Assembly (NCBI GenBank): GCA_036379355.1
Contig: DASVGV010000053.1
Coordinates: 1 to 39,039 of the forward strand
Length of the DNA stretch: 39,039 bases
DNA from: CAJCIY01 sp036379355
GTDB lineage: Bacteria; Actinomycetota; Actinomycetes; Mycobacteriales; CAJCIY01
Reading direction: 5' to 3'
Shown: positions 1 through 7,614 of the stretch, piece after piece
How the letters are laid out: every line of letters begins with the position of its first letter
Numbering within the stretch: position 1 is the first letter of the stretch
Notes under the pieces: generated by a model
Databases searched by the model: none
The model's input: the letters and a program-made list of their open reading frames with translations, nothing else
What the model was told of the DNA's origin: nothing
Made by a program: the position numbers and the translations under genes

Positions 1-1
1 C

Positions 2-178
2 CACCCCGTCGGCCGCAACGGCATGCACCGCTACAACAACCAAGACCACTCCATGCTCACCGCACTACTCACCGTCGAAAACATCCTCGACCACACCCAC
101 CACGACGTCTGGGCAGTCAACGTCGAGGAGGACTACCACGAGGCCGGGCCGGCATCGACGGGGCGGCCCCGGTCGTGA
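2..178 (+). CDS. FAD-dependent oxidoreductase, C-terminal fragment (amine oxidase / UDP-galactopyranose mutase-like)
   Basis: Only the last 58 codons are in the window; the gene begins to the left. The fragment contains the segment GRNGMHRYNNQDHSM followed by LTVENI and ends VEEDYHEAG..., which I recognise from the C-terminal FAD-binding end of NAD(P)/FAD-dependent oxidoreductases that accompany actinobacterial polyprenol-sugar and glycosyltransferase clusters. Family level is inference from this short stretch. The TGA at 176-178 overlaps the GTG of the next gene (GTGA), so the two are probably translationally coupled. The codons of roughly the first 45 residues favour CAA, GAA, GCA and CTA, unlike the strongly G/C-ending codons of the downstream genes. 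Confidence 0.6.
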   Translation, partial: HPVGRNGMHRYNNQDHSMLTALLTVENILDHTHHDVWAVNVEEDYHEAGPASTGRPRS

Positions 179-1773
179 CCACGATCGTCACCGACAGCGG
201 ACCCATCGAGCTGTCGCCCCGGCGTCTCGCCGGCCGCGGTCCGCGTCTGGTCGCGGCGGGCGTGGTCCTCGTCCTCGTCGCCTCGGTCGTCCTGCGGTTC
301 TGGGTCCGCTCGCCGCTGTGGCTCGACGAGTCGCAGAGCGTCGCGATCGCCCGCCTTCCCGTCTTCGGCGGGCACGGGACCACCCTGTGGACCGGCCTGC
401 GGCAGGACGGCTCGCCGCCGCTGTACTACCTGATCCTGCACGGGTGGATGGCGCTGTTCGGCCGCGGCGACATCGCCGTCCGTGCGCTGTCGGGGGTCAT
501 GTCGCTGGTGTCGTACCCGTTGCTGTGGCGTCTTGCCCGGCACCTGGGCAGCCGGCGAGCCGCGACCGCCTCGCTCCTGTTCTTCGCGACCTCGCCGTTC
601 GCGGTCCGGTACGCCACCGAGACCCGGATGTACAGCCTGCTGGTGTTGCTGGCGCTGATCGGCGGCCTCGCGCTGCACCGCATCCTGCGTTCCGGTCCGG
701 CCCCCCTGCCGGTCGTGACCCTGGCGCTGATGTCGGGCGCGCTGGCGCTCACGCACTACTGGTCGTTCTACCTGCTGGTCACCGTCGGCGGCGGTCTGCT
801 CGTCGCCGGCCTGCGCGCCAGCGAGCCGGCGCGCAGCCGGTGCCGCTGGGCCCTCGGTGCGGTGCTCGCCGGCGGCGTGCTGTTCATCCCCTGGCTGCCC
901 GGGTTCGCGTACCAGCTGAAGCACACCGGGACTCCGTGGGGCCAGCCGGCGAATCTCGCGGCCGTCGTCCACGCGTTCGGCGAGTGGGCCGGCGGTGACA
1001 GCACGGCCGGACGCGCCCTGCTGCTCGTGTTCGGCGCTCTGCTGATCTTCGCGGTGTTCGGCTCGGGGGTCGACGCCCGGCACGTGCTGATCGACCTGCG
1101 CGGGCACGAGCCCGGACGCTTCCTGCTCGCGATCACGCTCGGCACGCTGGTGCTCGCGGTCTTCGTCGGGCAGCTCGCCGGCACGGCCTGGGCCGACCGG
1201 TACACCGCCACCGCGTTCGTCCCGTTCCTCATCGTCGCGGGGCTCGGTGTACAGGCGCTGGCGGCCCCCAAGGTCGCGACCGGGTTCGTGGCGGTTGCCT
1301 GCGTCCTCGGCCTGATCGCGAGCGCACCGGACGTCTACACCGACCGCACCGACGCGGGCCACGTCGCGGCGATGATCAACACCCGTGCCCACCCCGGCGA
1401 CGTCGTGCTGACGTGCCCGGACCAGCTCGGCCCCGCGCTGTCGCGCCTGGTGCGCGCAGGAGTCCCGGTCCTCGGGGTGCCGACCCTCCAGCCGTCGGCC
1501 CGCGTCGACTGGGTCGACTACGCCAAGCGGCAGCAGGCCGCCAGCCCCGCGGCCGTGGCGGCCGCCGCAGTCGCCCGGGCCGGCCCGAACGGGACGATCT
1601 TTCTCGCGGTGAACAGCAGCTACCGCACGTACGAGCAGCTGTGCCCGGCGGTGGCCGCGGCGCTCGTGACCCTGCGTCCCGATGCGCACGTGCTCAAGCA
1701 GGACACCAACGACGCCTTCGAGCACGCCGGTCTGAACGTGTACCTCCCCGCGAAGGCCGCTGCCGGCGGATGA
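175..1773 (+). CDS. Polytopic membrane glycosyltransferase, GT39/ArnT-like
   Basis: A 532-residue integral membrane protein with about ten hydrophobic helices and a soluble C-terminal domain of about 130 residues (from the stretch MINTRAHPGDVVLTC). After the first helix it has WLDESQSVAIA, and then QDGSPPLYYLILHGW: the acidic loop and the SPPLYY motif are typical of the GT-C fold PMT/ArnT superfamily (family 39 and relatives), which transfers sugars from polyprenyl-phosphate carriers on the outer face of the membrane. The GTG start overlaps the upstream stop by four bases. The stop at 1771 overlaps the ATG of the next gene, so the three genes form one operon, probably for cell-envelope polysaccharide or glycolipid modification. 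Acceptor and sugar cannot be told from sequence. Confidence 0.75.
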   Translation: MTTIVTDSGPIELSPRRLAGRGPRLVAAGVVLVLVASVVLRFWVRSPLWLDESQSVAIARLPVFGGHGTTLWTGLRQDGSPPLYYLILHGWMALFGRGDIAVRALSGVMSLVSYPLLWRLARHLGSRRAATASLLFFATSPFAVRYATETRMYSLLVLLALIGGLALHRILRSGPAPLPVVTLALMSGALALTHYWSFYLLVTVGGGLLVAGLRASEPARSRCRWALGAVLAGGVLFIPWLPGFAYQLKHTGTPWGQPANLAAVVHAFGEWAGGDSTAGRALLLVFGALLIFAVFGSGVDARHVLIDLRGHEPGRFLLAITLGTLVLAVFVGQLAGTAWADRYTATAFVPFLIVAGLGVQALAAPKVATGFVAVACVLGLIASAPDVYTDRTDAGHVAAMINTRAHPGDVVLTCPDQLGPALSRLVRAGVPVLGVPTLQPSARVDWVDYAKRQQAASPAAVAAAAVARAGPNGTIFLAVNSSYRTYEQLCPAVAAALVTLRPDAHVLKQDTNDAFEHAGLNVYLPAKAAAGG

Positions 1774-2924
1774 CCGCGACCGCCACCTCGCGCCGGTGGG
1801 GGGCGCGGGCCGACGCAGCATCGCGGCCCGGTCTGCTCGCGACGGACGTCCGCGCGGTCGTGCTGTCGTGGTTCGCGGCGCGCGTGGTGGTGGTGGCGAC
1901 CGGTCACCTCGTCGCGTTCCTGCACCATCACGTGCCGGCCCTGCCCTCGCTGGGCCTGTACGCCTGGGACGGCACCTACTACCGGATCATCGCCGAGCAC
2001 GGCTACCACGCGCCGGTGCTGTCGCACGACGCCCTGCGGTTCTGGCCGCTCACCCCCATGCTGGCGCGGGCCGTCAGCGTGATCGGCCTCAGCGCCGGTC
2101 AGTCGCTCCTCGTCGTCAACAACGCCGCGGCGCTGGTCGCCGCCTTCCTGCTGGTCCGCCTCGCCCGGCGGGAGGGCTGGGGCGACGCCGTGGCCGAGCG
2201 GCTGCCCTGGCTGTTCGCCCTGGCGCCCCCGGCCTTCGTGCTCGTCCTGGGCTACAGCGAGGGCGTGGCCATCGCGCTCAGCCTGGCCGCGTTCCTGGCC
2301 TACCGCAGCGGGCGGTGGTGGTGGGCCGTGCCGGCCGGCGTCCTGTGCGGGCTGTCCCGGCCGGTGGGGGTCCTGCTGCTGGTCCCGGCCGCCCTCGAGG
2401 CAGCGGCGGGATGGCGACGCGCCTCCAGGTCCGGACGCCTCGCGCGTGTCCTGGCGGTGCTCGCCCCGGTCGCCGGCACGCTGCTGTACGTCGGCTACGT
2501 CGCGCAGTCGTTCGGGGGCGCGTTCGGGCTGCCCTACCGCGTGCAGAGCGCGTCGAACCTGCACGGCCACGCGGGCAGCCCGATCAGCACCCTCGACCAC
2601 GCCTTCCGGGGCGCCGCGAACGGGAACCTCAACAGCGCGCTGGACCTGCCGTGGCTGGCGCTGTTCCTGGTGCTGCTGGTGGCGATGACCCGGCTGCTGC
2701 CCGCCTCGTACACCGCCTGGAGCGCGGTCACCGTCGTCGCCCTGTTCACCGGCAGCAGTCTCAACTCCGACCAGCGCTACCTGTGGAGCGCGTTCCCGTT
2801 CGTCGTCGTCGCCGTGATGCTGCTGGCCCGCCGGGGCCAGCTCTGGTGGGCCGTCCTGTCGCTGTCGACCGCGGCCCTGATCGGCTCCGCGCTGCTGGCC
2901 TTCACCCGTTTCGTGGTGCCGTGA
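1770..2924 (+). CDS. Membrane mannosyltransferase-like protein (PIG-V-like GT-C)
   Basis: A 384-residue polytopic membrane protein with roughly nine helices. The ATG at 1770 overlaps the previous stop (ATGA). The first extracytoplasmic loop reads LYAWDGTYYRIIAEHGY, followed by FWPLTPML. These match the WD-x-x-YY-x-IAExGY and (F/W)PLxPxL signatures of PIG-V-type GT-C mannosyltransferases, in which the aspartate of the loop is catalytic. It is shorter than eukaryotic PIG-V but in the usual range for actinobacterial relatives. Operon position behind a GT39-like enzyme supports a role in extracytoplasmic sugar transfer. Substrate unknown; the family call rests on these loop motifs. Confidence 0.65.
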   Translation: MTATATSRRWGARADAASRPGLLATDVRAVVLSWFAARVVVVATGHLVAFLHHHVPALPSLGLYAWDGTYYRIIAEHGYHAPVLSHDALRFWPLTPMLARAVSVIGLSAGQSLLVVNNAAALVAAFLLVRLARREGWGDAVAERLPWLFALAPPAFVLVLGYSEGVAIALSLAAFLAYRSGRWWWAVPAGVLCGLSRPVGVLLLVPAALEAAAGWRRASRSGRLARVLAVLAPVAGTLLYVGYVAQSFGGAFGLPYRVQSASNLHGHAGSPISTLDHAFRGAANGNLNSALDLPWLALFLVLLVAMTRLLPASYTAWSAVTVVALFTGSSLNSDQRYLWSAFPFVVVAVMLLARRGQLWWAVLSLSTAALIGSALLAFTRFVVP

Positions 2925-2935
2925 CCCGCCGTAGA

Positions 2936-2962
2936 AACGAACTGTCTAGTGTATAATAACGG
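2936..2962 (+). promoter_or_regulatory. AT-rich promoter with perfect TATAAT, possible TetR-type half-sites
   Basis: A conspicuous AT-rich island in GC-rich DNA. A perfect TATAAT lies at 2952-2957, about 33 bases before the ATG at 2990. No good -35 hexamer is seen 16-18 bases upstream. The adjoining ACTGTCTAGT at 2941-2950 is an imperfect palindrome (ACT/AGT ends) resembling actinobacterial TetR operators of the CTAGACAGT type. Promoter assignment is strong for the -10 and weak for the operator. Confidence 0.55.
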
Positions 2963-2989
2963 CGGCGGGCCACGACACCGGGAGGGTAG

Positions 2990-3460
2990 ATGTCGCACAC
3001 GTCCTCGGCGGTGGTGACCGGGCTGCTGATCCTCGCGACCGCAGTCTGGCTGGGCGGCATCGTGGCGATCTTCGTCGTCGCGCGGGTGGCGAGCCGCACC
3101 CTGGAGCCCGCCGCCCGCGTCCGGCTGTTCCGCGGCCTCGGCCGCTCGTACGGCATCGTCGGGAACACCGCCCTCGCCGTCGCCTACGGCTGCGGCGCCT
3201 ACCTGGTCTACGGCCGGCCGTGGAACGGGCAGCTCACGGCCGCCGCCGTGGTGGCCACCGCCTTGTTCGGGGTGACCGCCGCCGGCATCGTCTCCGCACG
3301 GCGGATGAGCCGGCTCCGGCGCCGGCGGGTGGAGCAGCCCGACGACGCCACCCTCGCCGACGCCGTACACCGGGGCGCGGTCACCGCCGGCGTGCTGCGC
3401 GGCCTCATCGGCCTGCTCAGCCTCGCCCTGCTGGCCCTCGGCGTCCTGCTCGGCACCTGA
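2990..3460 (+). CDS. Small four-helix integral membrane protein, unknown function
   Basis: A 156-residue protein with a strong ribosome-binding site (GGAGG at 2981-2985, four bases before the ATG). Four hydrophobic helices are visible: residues about 8-32, 55-75, 82-100 and 133-155. An arginine-rich cytoplasmic loop (SARRMSRLRRRRVEQ) lies between helices 3 and 4. I do not recognise a defined family; it resembles many uncharacterised actinobacterial inner-membrane proteins. It has its own promoter (TATAAT at 2952), so it is separate from the glycosyltransferase operon, and there is a gap before the next gene. No catalytic motif is apparent. Confidence 0.7.
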   Translation: MSHTSSAVVTGLLILATAVWLGGIVAIFVVARVASRTLEPAARVRLFRGLGRSYGIVGNTALAVAYGCGAYLVYGRPWNGQLTAAAVVATALFGVTAAGIVSARRMSRLRRRRVEQPDDATLADAVHRGAVTAGVLRGLIGLLSLALLALGVLLGT

Positions 3461-3483
3461 CGGTCACCGGGCCGCGCCTCGCG

Positions 3484-3512
3484 TTGACATTCGAACCGCG
3501 TTCGGTCACCGT
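3484..3512 (+). promoter_or_regulatory. Promoter with overlapping palindromic operator upstream of the ferritin-like gene
   Basis: A perfect -35 TTGACA at 3484-3489 is followed, at 17-base spacing, by CACCGT at 3507-3512, a weak -10. The spacer is almost filled by TCGAACCGCGTTCGGT (3491-3506), whose core CGAAC-CGC-GTTCG is a perfect 5+5 palindrome. A repressor bound here would block RNA polymerase. A nearly identical 16-mer lies in the moxR promoter (complement of 7031-7046; 13 of 16 positions identical). The three-base spacer separates it from the actinobacterial LexA box, which has four. Confidence 0.6.
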
Positions 3513-3550
3513 CGAGTGAGTCCCGTCACACGCCGGCCGTTGGAGCGCGC

Positions 3551-4657
3551 ATGACCACCCACGACACCTACACGATCCCGACGTCGCGTGAGCCGTACAC
3601 CGTGCCCATGGCCGGCAGCTCGCGCTTCTCCTGGGAGTACGACGAAGGTCGCGCCCGGCTGCTGGCGCTGTACCAGAAGGGCAAGGACAAGCAGTGGGAC
3701 GCCCAGTCGCGCATCGACTGGAGTCTCGAGCTCGACCACGACAACCCGCTCGGTGTCCCGCAGGAGCTGAACGAGCTGCAGGGCTCGAAGACCTGGGAGC
3801 GCGTGTCCGCAGACCCGAAGGAGCTGGCCCGCCTGGTCCGCCACCAGGCCGCGTGGCAGATGTCCCAGTTCGTCCACGGCGAGCAGGGCGCGATGATCGT
3901 CTCGGCGCGCATCGTCGAGGCGGTGCCCAGCATCGACGCCAAGTTCTACGCCGCGACCCAGACCATGGACGAGGCCCGGCACGTCGAGGTCTACTCCAAG
4001 CTGCTCCAGGACAAGATCCAGCTGGCGTACCCGATCACCGACCCGCTGCGCGACCTGCTCGACGAGACGCTGCGCGACTCGCGCTGGGACATGCCCTACC
4101 TCGGCATGCAGGTCCTCATCGAGGGGCTTGCGCTCGCCGCGTTCGGGCTGCTGCGCGACCAGACGACCGACCCCCTGGTGAAGTCGCTCACCGCCTACGT
4201 CATGCAGGACGAGGCACGGCACGTGGCCTTCGGACGGCTGTCGCTGAAGGATGCCTACCGCGAGCTGTCCCAGAAGGAGCGTGACGAGCGCGAGGAGTTC
4301 GTCGTCACCGCCTGCTACCTGATGCGCGACCGGTTCCGCAAGCCGGAGGTGTGGGAGCGGCTCGGCTACGACGTCGACGACTGCCTCGACGCCGTCGACA
4401 ACTCCGAGATCTCGGTGATGTTCCGCAACCTGCTGTTCACCCGCATCGTGCCCTGCATCAAGGACATCGGCCTGTGGGGCGACAAGGTGCAGAAGGCGTA
4501 CGCCGACATGGGGGTCCTCGACTACGCCGGCGCCAACCTCGACGGGCTCATGGCCGAGGACGAGGCGACGGCCGAGCAGATCGACGCGGAGAAGCGTGCC
4601 CTGGACGCCCGCATCGCCGAGGTCGACCAGACCGTCGCGGTCGGCGCCGCCGGCTGA
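3551..4657 (+). CDS. Ferritin-like di-iron protein (R2/AurF-like oxygenase fold)
   Basis: A 368-residue soluble protein with the full di-iron four-helix ligand set: E111, then E141 and H144 within DEARH (140-144), E191, then E221 and H224 within a second DEARH (220-224). The E...DEARH...E...DEARH pattern defines the ferritin-like superfamily that includes ribonucleotide-reductase R2-like proteins, AurF-type N-oxygenases and acyl-ACP desaturases. The reaction cannot be assigned; an oxidase or oxygenase is likely. The start is supported by GGAG about eight bases before the ATG. The gene converges on a VWA/MoxR pair with only nine bases between stops and shares an operator with that pair, so it could be a client of that chaperone-like system (inference). 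Confidence 0.8.
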   Translation: MTTHDTYTIPTSREPYTVPMAGSSRFSWEYDEGRARLLALYQKGKDKQWDAQSRIDWSLELDHDNPLGVPQELNELQGSKTWERVSADPKELARLVRHQAAWQMSQFVHGEQGAMIVSARIVEAVPSIDAKFYAATQTMDEARHVEVYSKLLQDKIQLAYPITDPLRDLLDETLRDSRWDMPYLGMQVLIEGLALAAFGLLRDQTTDPLVKSLTAYVMQDEARHVAFGRLSLKDAYRELSQKERDEREEFVVTACYLMRDRFRKPEVWERLGYDVDDCLDAVDNSEISVMFRNLLFTRIVPCIKDIGLWGDKVQKAYADMGVLDYAGANLDGLMAEDEATAEQIDAEKRALDARIAEVDQTVAVGAAG

Positions 4658-4666
4658 CCCCCGGCG
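4648..4666. terminator. Hairpin between convergent genes, probable bidirectional terminator
   Basis: CGCCGG (4648-4653) pairs with CCGGCG (4661-4666) around a seven-base loop that contains the TGA of the ferritin-like gene. The hairpin fills the gap between the convergent di-iron and VWA genes. There is no U tract, as is common for actinobacterial terminators. Confidence 0.4.
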
Positions 4667-6067
4667 CTAGACGGGCAGCAGCCGCGCGACGAACTCGGTG
4701 AGCTGCTCGGCGTTGCGGCACTCGACCATCTCGTCGACGAGGTCCTCGTACGCGCGGGTCGCGCTGTCGCCGGTGCCCCACTGGTGCCGCGGCTCGGGGT
4801 TGAGCCAGTACGTGTGCCGTGCCTTGGCGGCGAGATCCTTGAGCGCCTGCCCGCCGGTGGCGCGGTAGTTGTTGCGACCGTCGCCGAGCACCAGCAGGGA
4901 GGTCTTGGGGGTGACCGCTTCGGGGTAGCGCTCGGCGAAAACCTCGAACGAGTGGCCGTAGTCCGAGTGCCCGTCGAACCAGACGAGATCTGCCTCGCGG
5001 ACCACCCGCGCCATGGCGTTACCGAGGTCGAGGCCCGGCGTGAAGAACTTCGTGACCTCGTCGACGGTGTCGATGAACGCGAACGCGCGGACCTTGGAGA
5101 ACTGCTCGCGCAGTGCGGAAGTCAGCATCAAGGTGAAGTGCGCGAACGAGGACACCGAGCCGGACACGTCGCAGAGCACCACGAGCTCGGGCTTGTGCGG
5201 CTTCTTGGGCTTGTGCAGCGTGACCAGGGGCACCCCCCCGGTGCCGAGGGACGCGCGGACCGTCTTGCGGAAGTCCAGCCGGCCCTGCTGCTCGACCTTC
5301 TTGCGCGCGGTCAGCCGGGTCGCGAGCCGGCGGGCGAGCGGATAGACGGTGCGGCGCAGGTTCGCCAGGTCGTCCCGGGAGGCGCGCAGGAAGTCCACCT
5401 GCTCCGAGAGCGGCTTGACGACGTTCTTGGCGATGGCGTCCGCGCCCCGGTCTTCGGCCAGCCGGCGGCGTACCTCGGACTCGACGGCCTCCTCGAACTG
5501 CCGGATGCGCTCGGCGATGGTCTGCCGGGCCACCTTCTCGGCGAAGCCGCCGCGCTCCTGATCGCCGAGCATCTCGGCGAGCAACGCGGCGATCAGCGTG
5601 TCGGGGTTGATCTGACGCAGCACCCGGTAGGTGAACCACGACTGCCGGCCGGGCTGCCCGTCGGCGCGGCCGAGCTGGGTCACCGCCATCCGTGCCAGCC
5701 GCTCGATCGTCTCGGTGTCCCCGTCGAGCAGAGCCTGCTTGAGCATCTCCCGCAGCATCTGCGGGTCGATCTCCCCGCCCTCGCCGCCGCCGTCGCCGTC
5801 CTCGCCGCGCTCGTCCGCCGTGCCGTCCCCGATGCGCGCGGGGAAGAACAGGTCGAAGAGGGTGTCGAAGGTCTTGCGGTGCTGAGGCCGCTTGCACAGC
5901 GCGGCGGCCATCGCGGAGCGCAGCGACAGCCGGTCGAGGAGGTCGATGGACAGCAGCGCGCGCGTCGCGTCGACCGTCTCGGCGCTGGAGACGGCCAGTC
6001 CCGCGCGGCGCAGGGCCGCCACGAACTCGAGCTCGCGGCCGAGCAGGCCTCCCGCGGCCGCGTTCAC
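4667..6067 (-). CDS. VWA domain protein, CoxE-like
   Basis: A 466-residue protein with a helical N-terminal half, an acidic glycine-rich linker (about residues 81-100, GEDGDGGGEGGE) and a C-terminal von Willebrand A domain. The MIDAS motif DVSGS sits at 300-304 (preceded by LVVLC), so a metal ion is probably bound there. This architecture matches CoxE-type proteins that act with MoxR AAA+ ATPases to mature or activate metalloenzymes. The start is GTG; no strong ribosome-binding site is seen. It lies 28 bases after the MoxR gene and is very likely co-transcribed with it. The client is unknown; the convergent di-iron protein is the obvious candidate. Confidence 0.8.
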   Translation of the reverse strand: MNAAAGGLLGRELEFVAALRRAGLAVSSAETVDATRALLSIDLLDRLSLRSAMAAALCKRPQHRKTFDTLFDLFFPARIGDGTADERGEDGDGGGEGGEIDPQMLREMLKQALLDGDTETIERLARMAVTQLGRADGQPGRQSWFTYRVLRQINPDTLIAALLAEMLGDQERGGFAEKVARQTIAERIRQFEEAVESEVRRRLAEDRGADAIAKNVVKPLSEQVDFLRASRDDLANLRRTVYPLARRLATRLTARKKVEQQGRLDFRKTVRASLGTGGVPLVTLHKPKKPHKPELVVLCDVSGSVSSFAHFTLMLTSALREQFSKVRAFAFIDTVDEVTKFFTPGLDLGNAMARVVREADLVWFDGHSDYGHSFEVFAERYPEAVTPKTSLLVLGDGRNNYRATGGQALKDLAAKARHTYWLNPEPRHQWGTGDSATRAYEDLVDEMVECRNAEQLTEFVARLLPV

Positions 6068-6095
6068 CGTGCCCGCTCGCGAACCGTGGGCGCCG

Positions 6096-7001
6096 TCACG
6101 AGAGCTTGAGCTCGTCGACGGCGCGGATCTGGTCGCTGACGTGCTTGAGGACGACGCCGAGCGTGCTCACGACGGCCTCCTCGTCGAGGGTGTCGATCCC
6201 GAGCGCCAGCAGCGTGGTCGCCCAGTCGATGGTCTCCGCGATCGACGGCGCCTTCTTCAGCTCCATGGCCCGCAGCGCCCGGACCGTACGGACGACCTGC
6301 TCGGCCAGCTGCTCGGGCACCTGGGGCACCCGCGACAGGACGATCGCCTTCTCGCGCTCGGCCGTCGGATAGTCGAGATGCAGGTAGAGGCAGCGGCGCT
6401 TGAGGGCCTCGGACAGCTCACGGCTCGCGTTGGACGTCAGCACGACGAACGGCCGGCGGGTGGCCGTGACGGTGCCGAGCTCGGGAATGGTGACCTGAAA
6501 GTCCGAGAGCACCTCCAGCAGCAGGCCTTCGACCTCGACGTCGGCCTTGTCGACCTCGTCGACCAGCAGGACGGTCGGCTCCTCGCGACGGATCGCGGAC
6601 AGGAGCGGCCGCGCCAGCAGGAACTCCTCGCTGAAGATGTCGTCGTGGGTGGCGTCCCACGTGTCGTCGGCGCGCGCAGCCTGGATGCGCAGAAGCTGCT
6701 TCTTGTAGTTCCACTCGTACAGGGCCCGGGCCTCGTCCAGACCCTCGTAGCACTGCAGTCGCAGCACGTCGGCCTTGGTCGCGGTGGCGACGGACTTCGA
6801 CAGCTCGGTCTTGCCGACGCCGGCCGGTCCCTCGACGAGCAGTGGCTTGCCGAGGCGGTCGGCGAGGAACACCGTCGTCGCGATGGCGTCGTCCGCGAGG
6901 TAGCCGGCGAGGCCAAGCCGCTCGCGCACGTCGGCTACCGACGCGAACTGCGGTTGGACCAGGGCGACGGGCGGCGTGGGGTCGTTGCCGGTGGCTGTCA
7001 T
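6096..7001 (-). CDS. MoxR-family AAA+ ATPase
   Basis: A 301-residue AAA+ protein with Walker A GPAGVGKT (58-65), Walker B LLVDEVDK (145-152), sensor-1 region LTSN (188-191) and an arginine-finger region KRR (201-203). The length and the short C-terminal lid are typical of MoxR proteins, which work with VWA proteins as chaperones for cofactor insertion or complex assembly. Start ATG at 7001 with GGGAG about 12 bases upstream, which is rather distant. It is the first gene of the moxR-vwa unit and has a promoter with an overlapping palindrome. Confidence 0.88.
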   Translation of the reverse strand: MTATGNDPTPPVALVQPQFASVADVRERLGLAGYLADDAIATTVFLADRLGKPLLVEGPAGVGKTELSKSVATATKADVLRLQCYEGLDEARALYEWNYKKQLLRIQAARADDTWDATHDDIFSEEFLLARPLLSAIRREEPTVLLVDEVDKADVEVEGLLLEVLSDFQVTIPELGTVTATRRPFVVLTSNASRELSEALKRRCLYLHLDYPTAEREKAIVLSRVPQVPEQLAEQVVRTVRALRAMELKKAPSIAETIDWATTLLALGIDTLDEEAVVSTLGVVLKHVSDQIRAVDELKLS

Positions 7002-7030
7002 GCGAGGGTGTTCTCCCGGTGCGAGCGCGA

Positions 7031-7056
7031 ACAGAACGCAGTTCTACTTCAGCCTA
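7031..7056 (-). promoter_or_regulatory. moxR promoter -10 with palindromic operator
   Basis: On the minus strand, TAGGCT (complement of 7051-7056) fits the TANNNT -10 consensus. Five bases downstream comes TAGAACTGCGTTCTGT (complement of 7031-7046), with core AGAAC-TGC-GTTCT, covering the predicted transcription start. The 16-mer matches the site in front of the ferritin-like gene at 13 of 16 positions, including the whole GAAC-N-GC-GTTC core in the same orientation relative to the gene. Confidence 0.55.
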
Positions 7057-7096
7057 CCGCCACCGCACGCAGGCGGTGACCGCGCCGCGGCCCGGC

Positions 7097-7612
7097 TCAG
7101 TCACCTTCGTAGCTGCGCAGGCGCTCGGCCTGACGGGCGGTGCGGCGCCAGAGCATCATCGTCACCCGCTCGTGCACCACCTCGGCGTGCCGGGCGATCC
7201 AGACGCAGACGGCGGCAACGGGTAGCTCGACCAACACTGCGGAAGCGATCGCGAGGGCCCGCTGGGCGCGCGCGTGCGCGGTCACCACGTCGAACCAGGC
7301 GTCGCACAGCAGCAACGTCGCGGCGGCTGTCGCGGTGAGCGCGATCCACGTGGAGCGCGTCCACGCGCACCACGCCGTCGCGGCCAGCGCCACGAGCTCG
7401 AACACGTCGAGCCCGACCCACGCCGCGTCGTAGTGCGCGGCCCGCGCGTGGCTGGGCAGCAGGAACGCCAGCGCGACGATGTACGGAACGAACAGCAACG
7501 AGCCGAGGCCGAACAGGACGGCCACCCAGCGCGGCGCCGGCTCGTACCCCGCGCCGTGGCGGTACGGCTGCAGCGCCGGTGGCTCGGTCGGGTCGGGCTG
7601 GGCCGCTGCCAC
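7097..7612 (-). CDS. Four-helix membrane protein of unknown function
   Basis: 171 residues, GTG start three bases after the proA stop, so translation is probably coupled to proA. After a proline-rich N-terminus there are four hydrophobic helices (WVAVLFGLGSLLFVPYIVAL, VFELVALAATAWCAW, WIALTATAAATLLLCDAWF, AIASAVLVELPVAAVCVWI) and a basic C-terminal tail (LWRRTARQAERLR). I do not recognise the family; no catalytic motif is apparent. It closes the rplU-rpmA-obgE-proB-proA unit. Confidence 0.65.
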   Translation of the reverse strand: MAAAQPDPTEPPALQPYRHGAGYEPAPRWVAVLFGLGSLLFVPYIVALAFLLPSHARAAHYDAAWVGLDVFELVALAATAWCAWTRSTWIALTATAAATLLLCDAWFDVVTAHARAQRALAIASAVLVELPVAAVCVWIARHAEVVHERVTMMLWRRTARQAERLRSYEGD

Positions 7613-7614
7613 CG

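Noticed and set aside
3491..3506. SOS (LexA) box upstream of the ferritin-like gene
   Set aside because: Spacer is three bases, not four, and neither gene is a typical damage-response gene.
4784..7079. Long plus-strand frames opposite the VWA and MoxR genes
   Set aside because: The minus-strand products have clear Walker and MIDAS motifs; the plus frames are low-complexity shadows.
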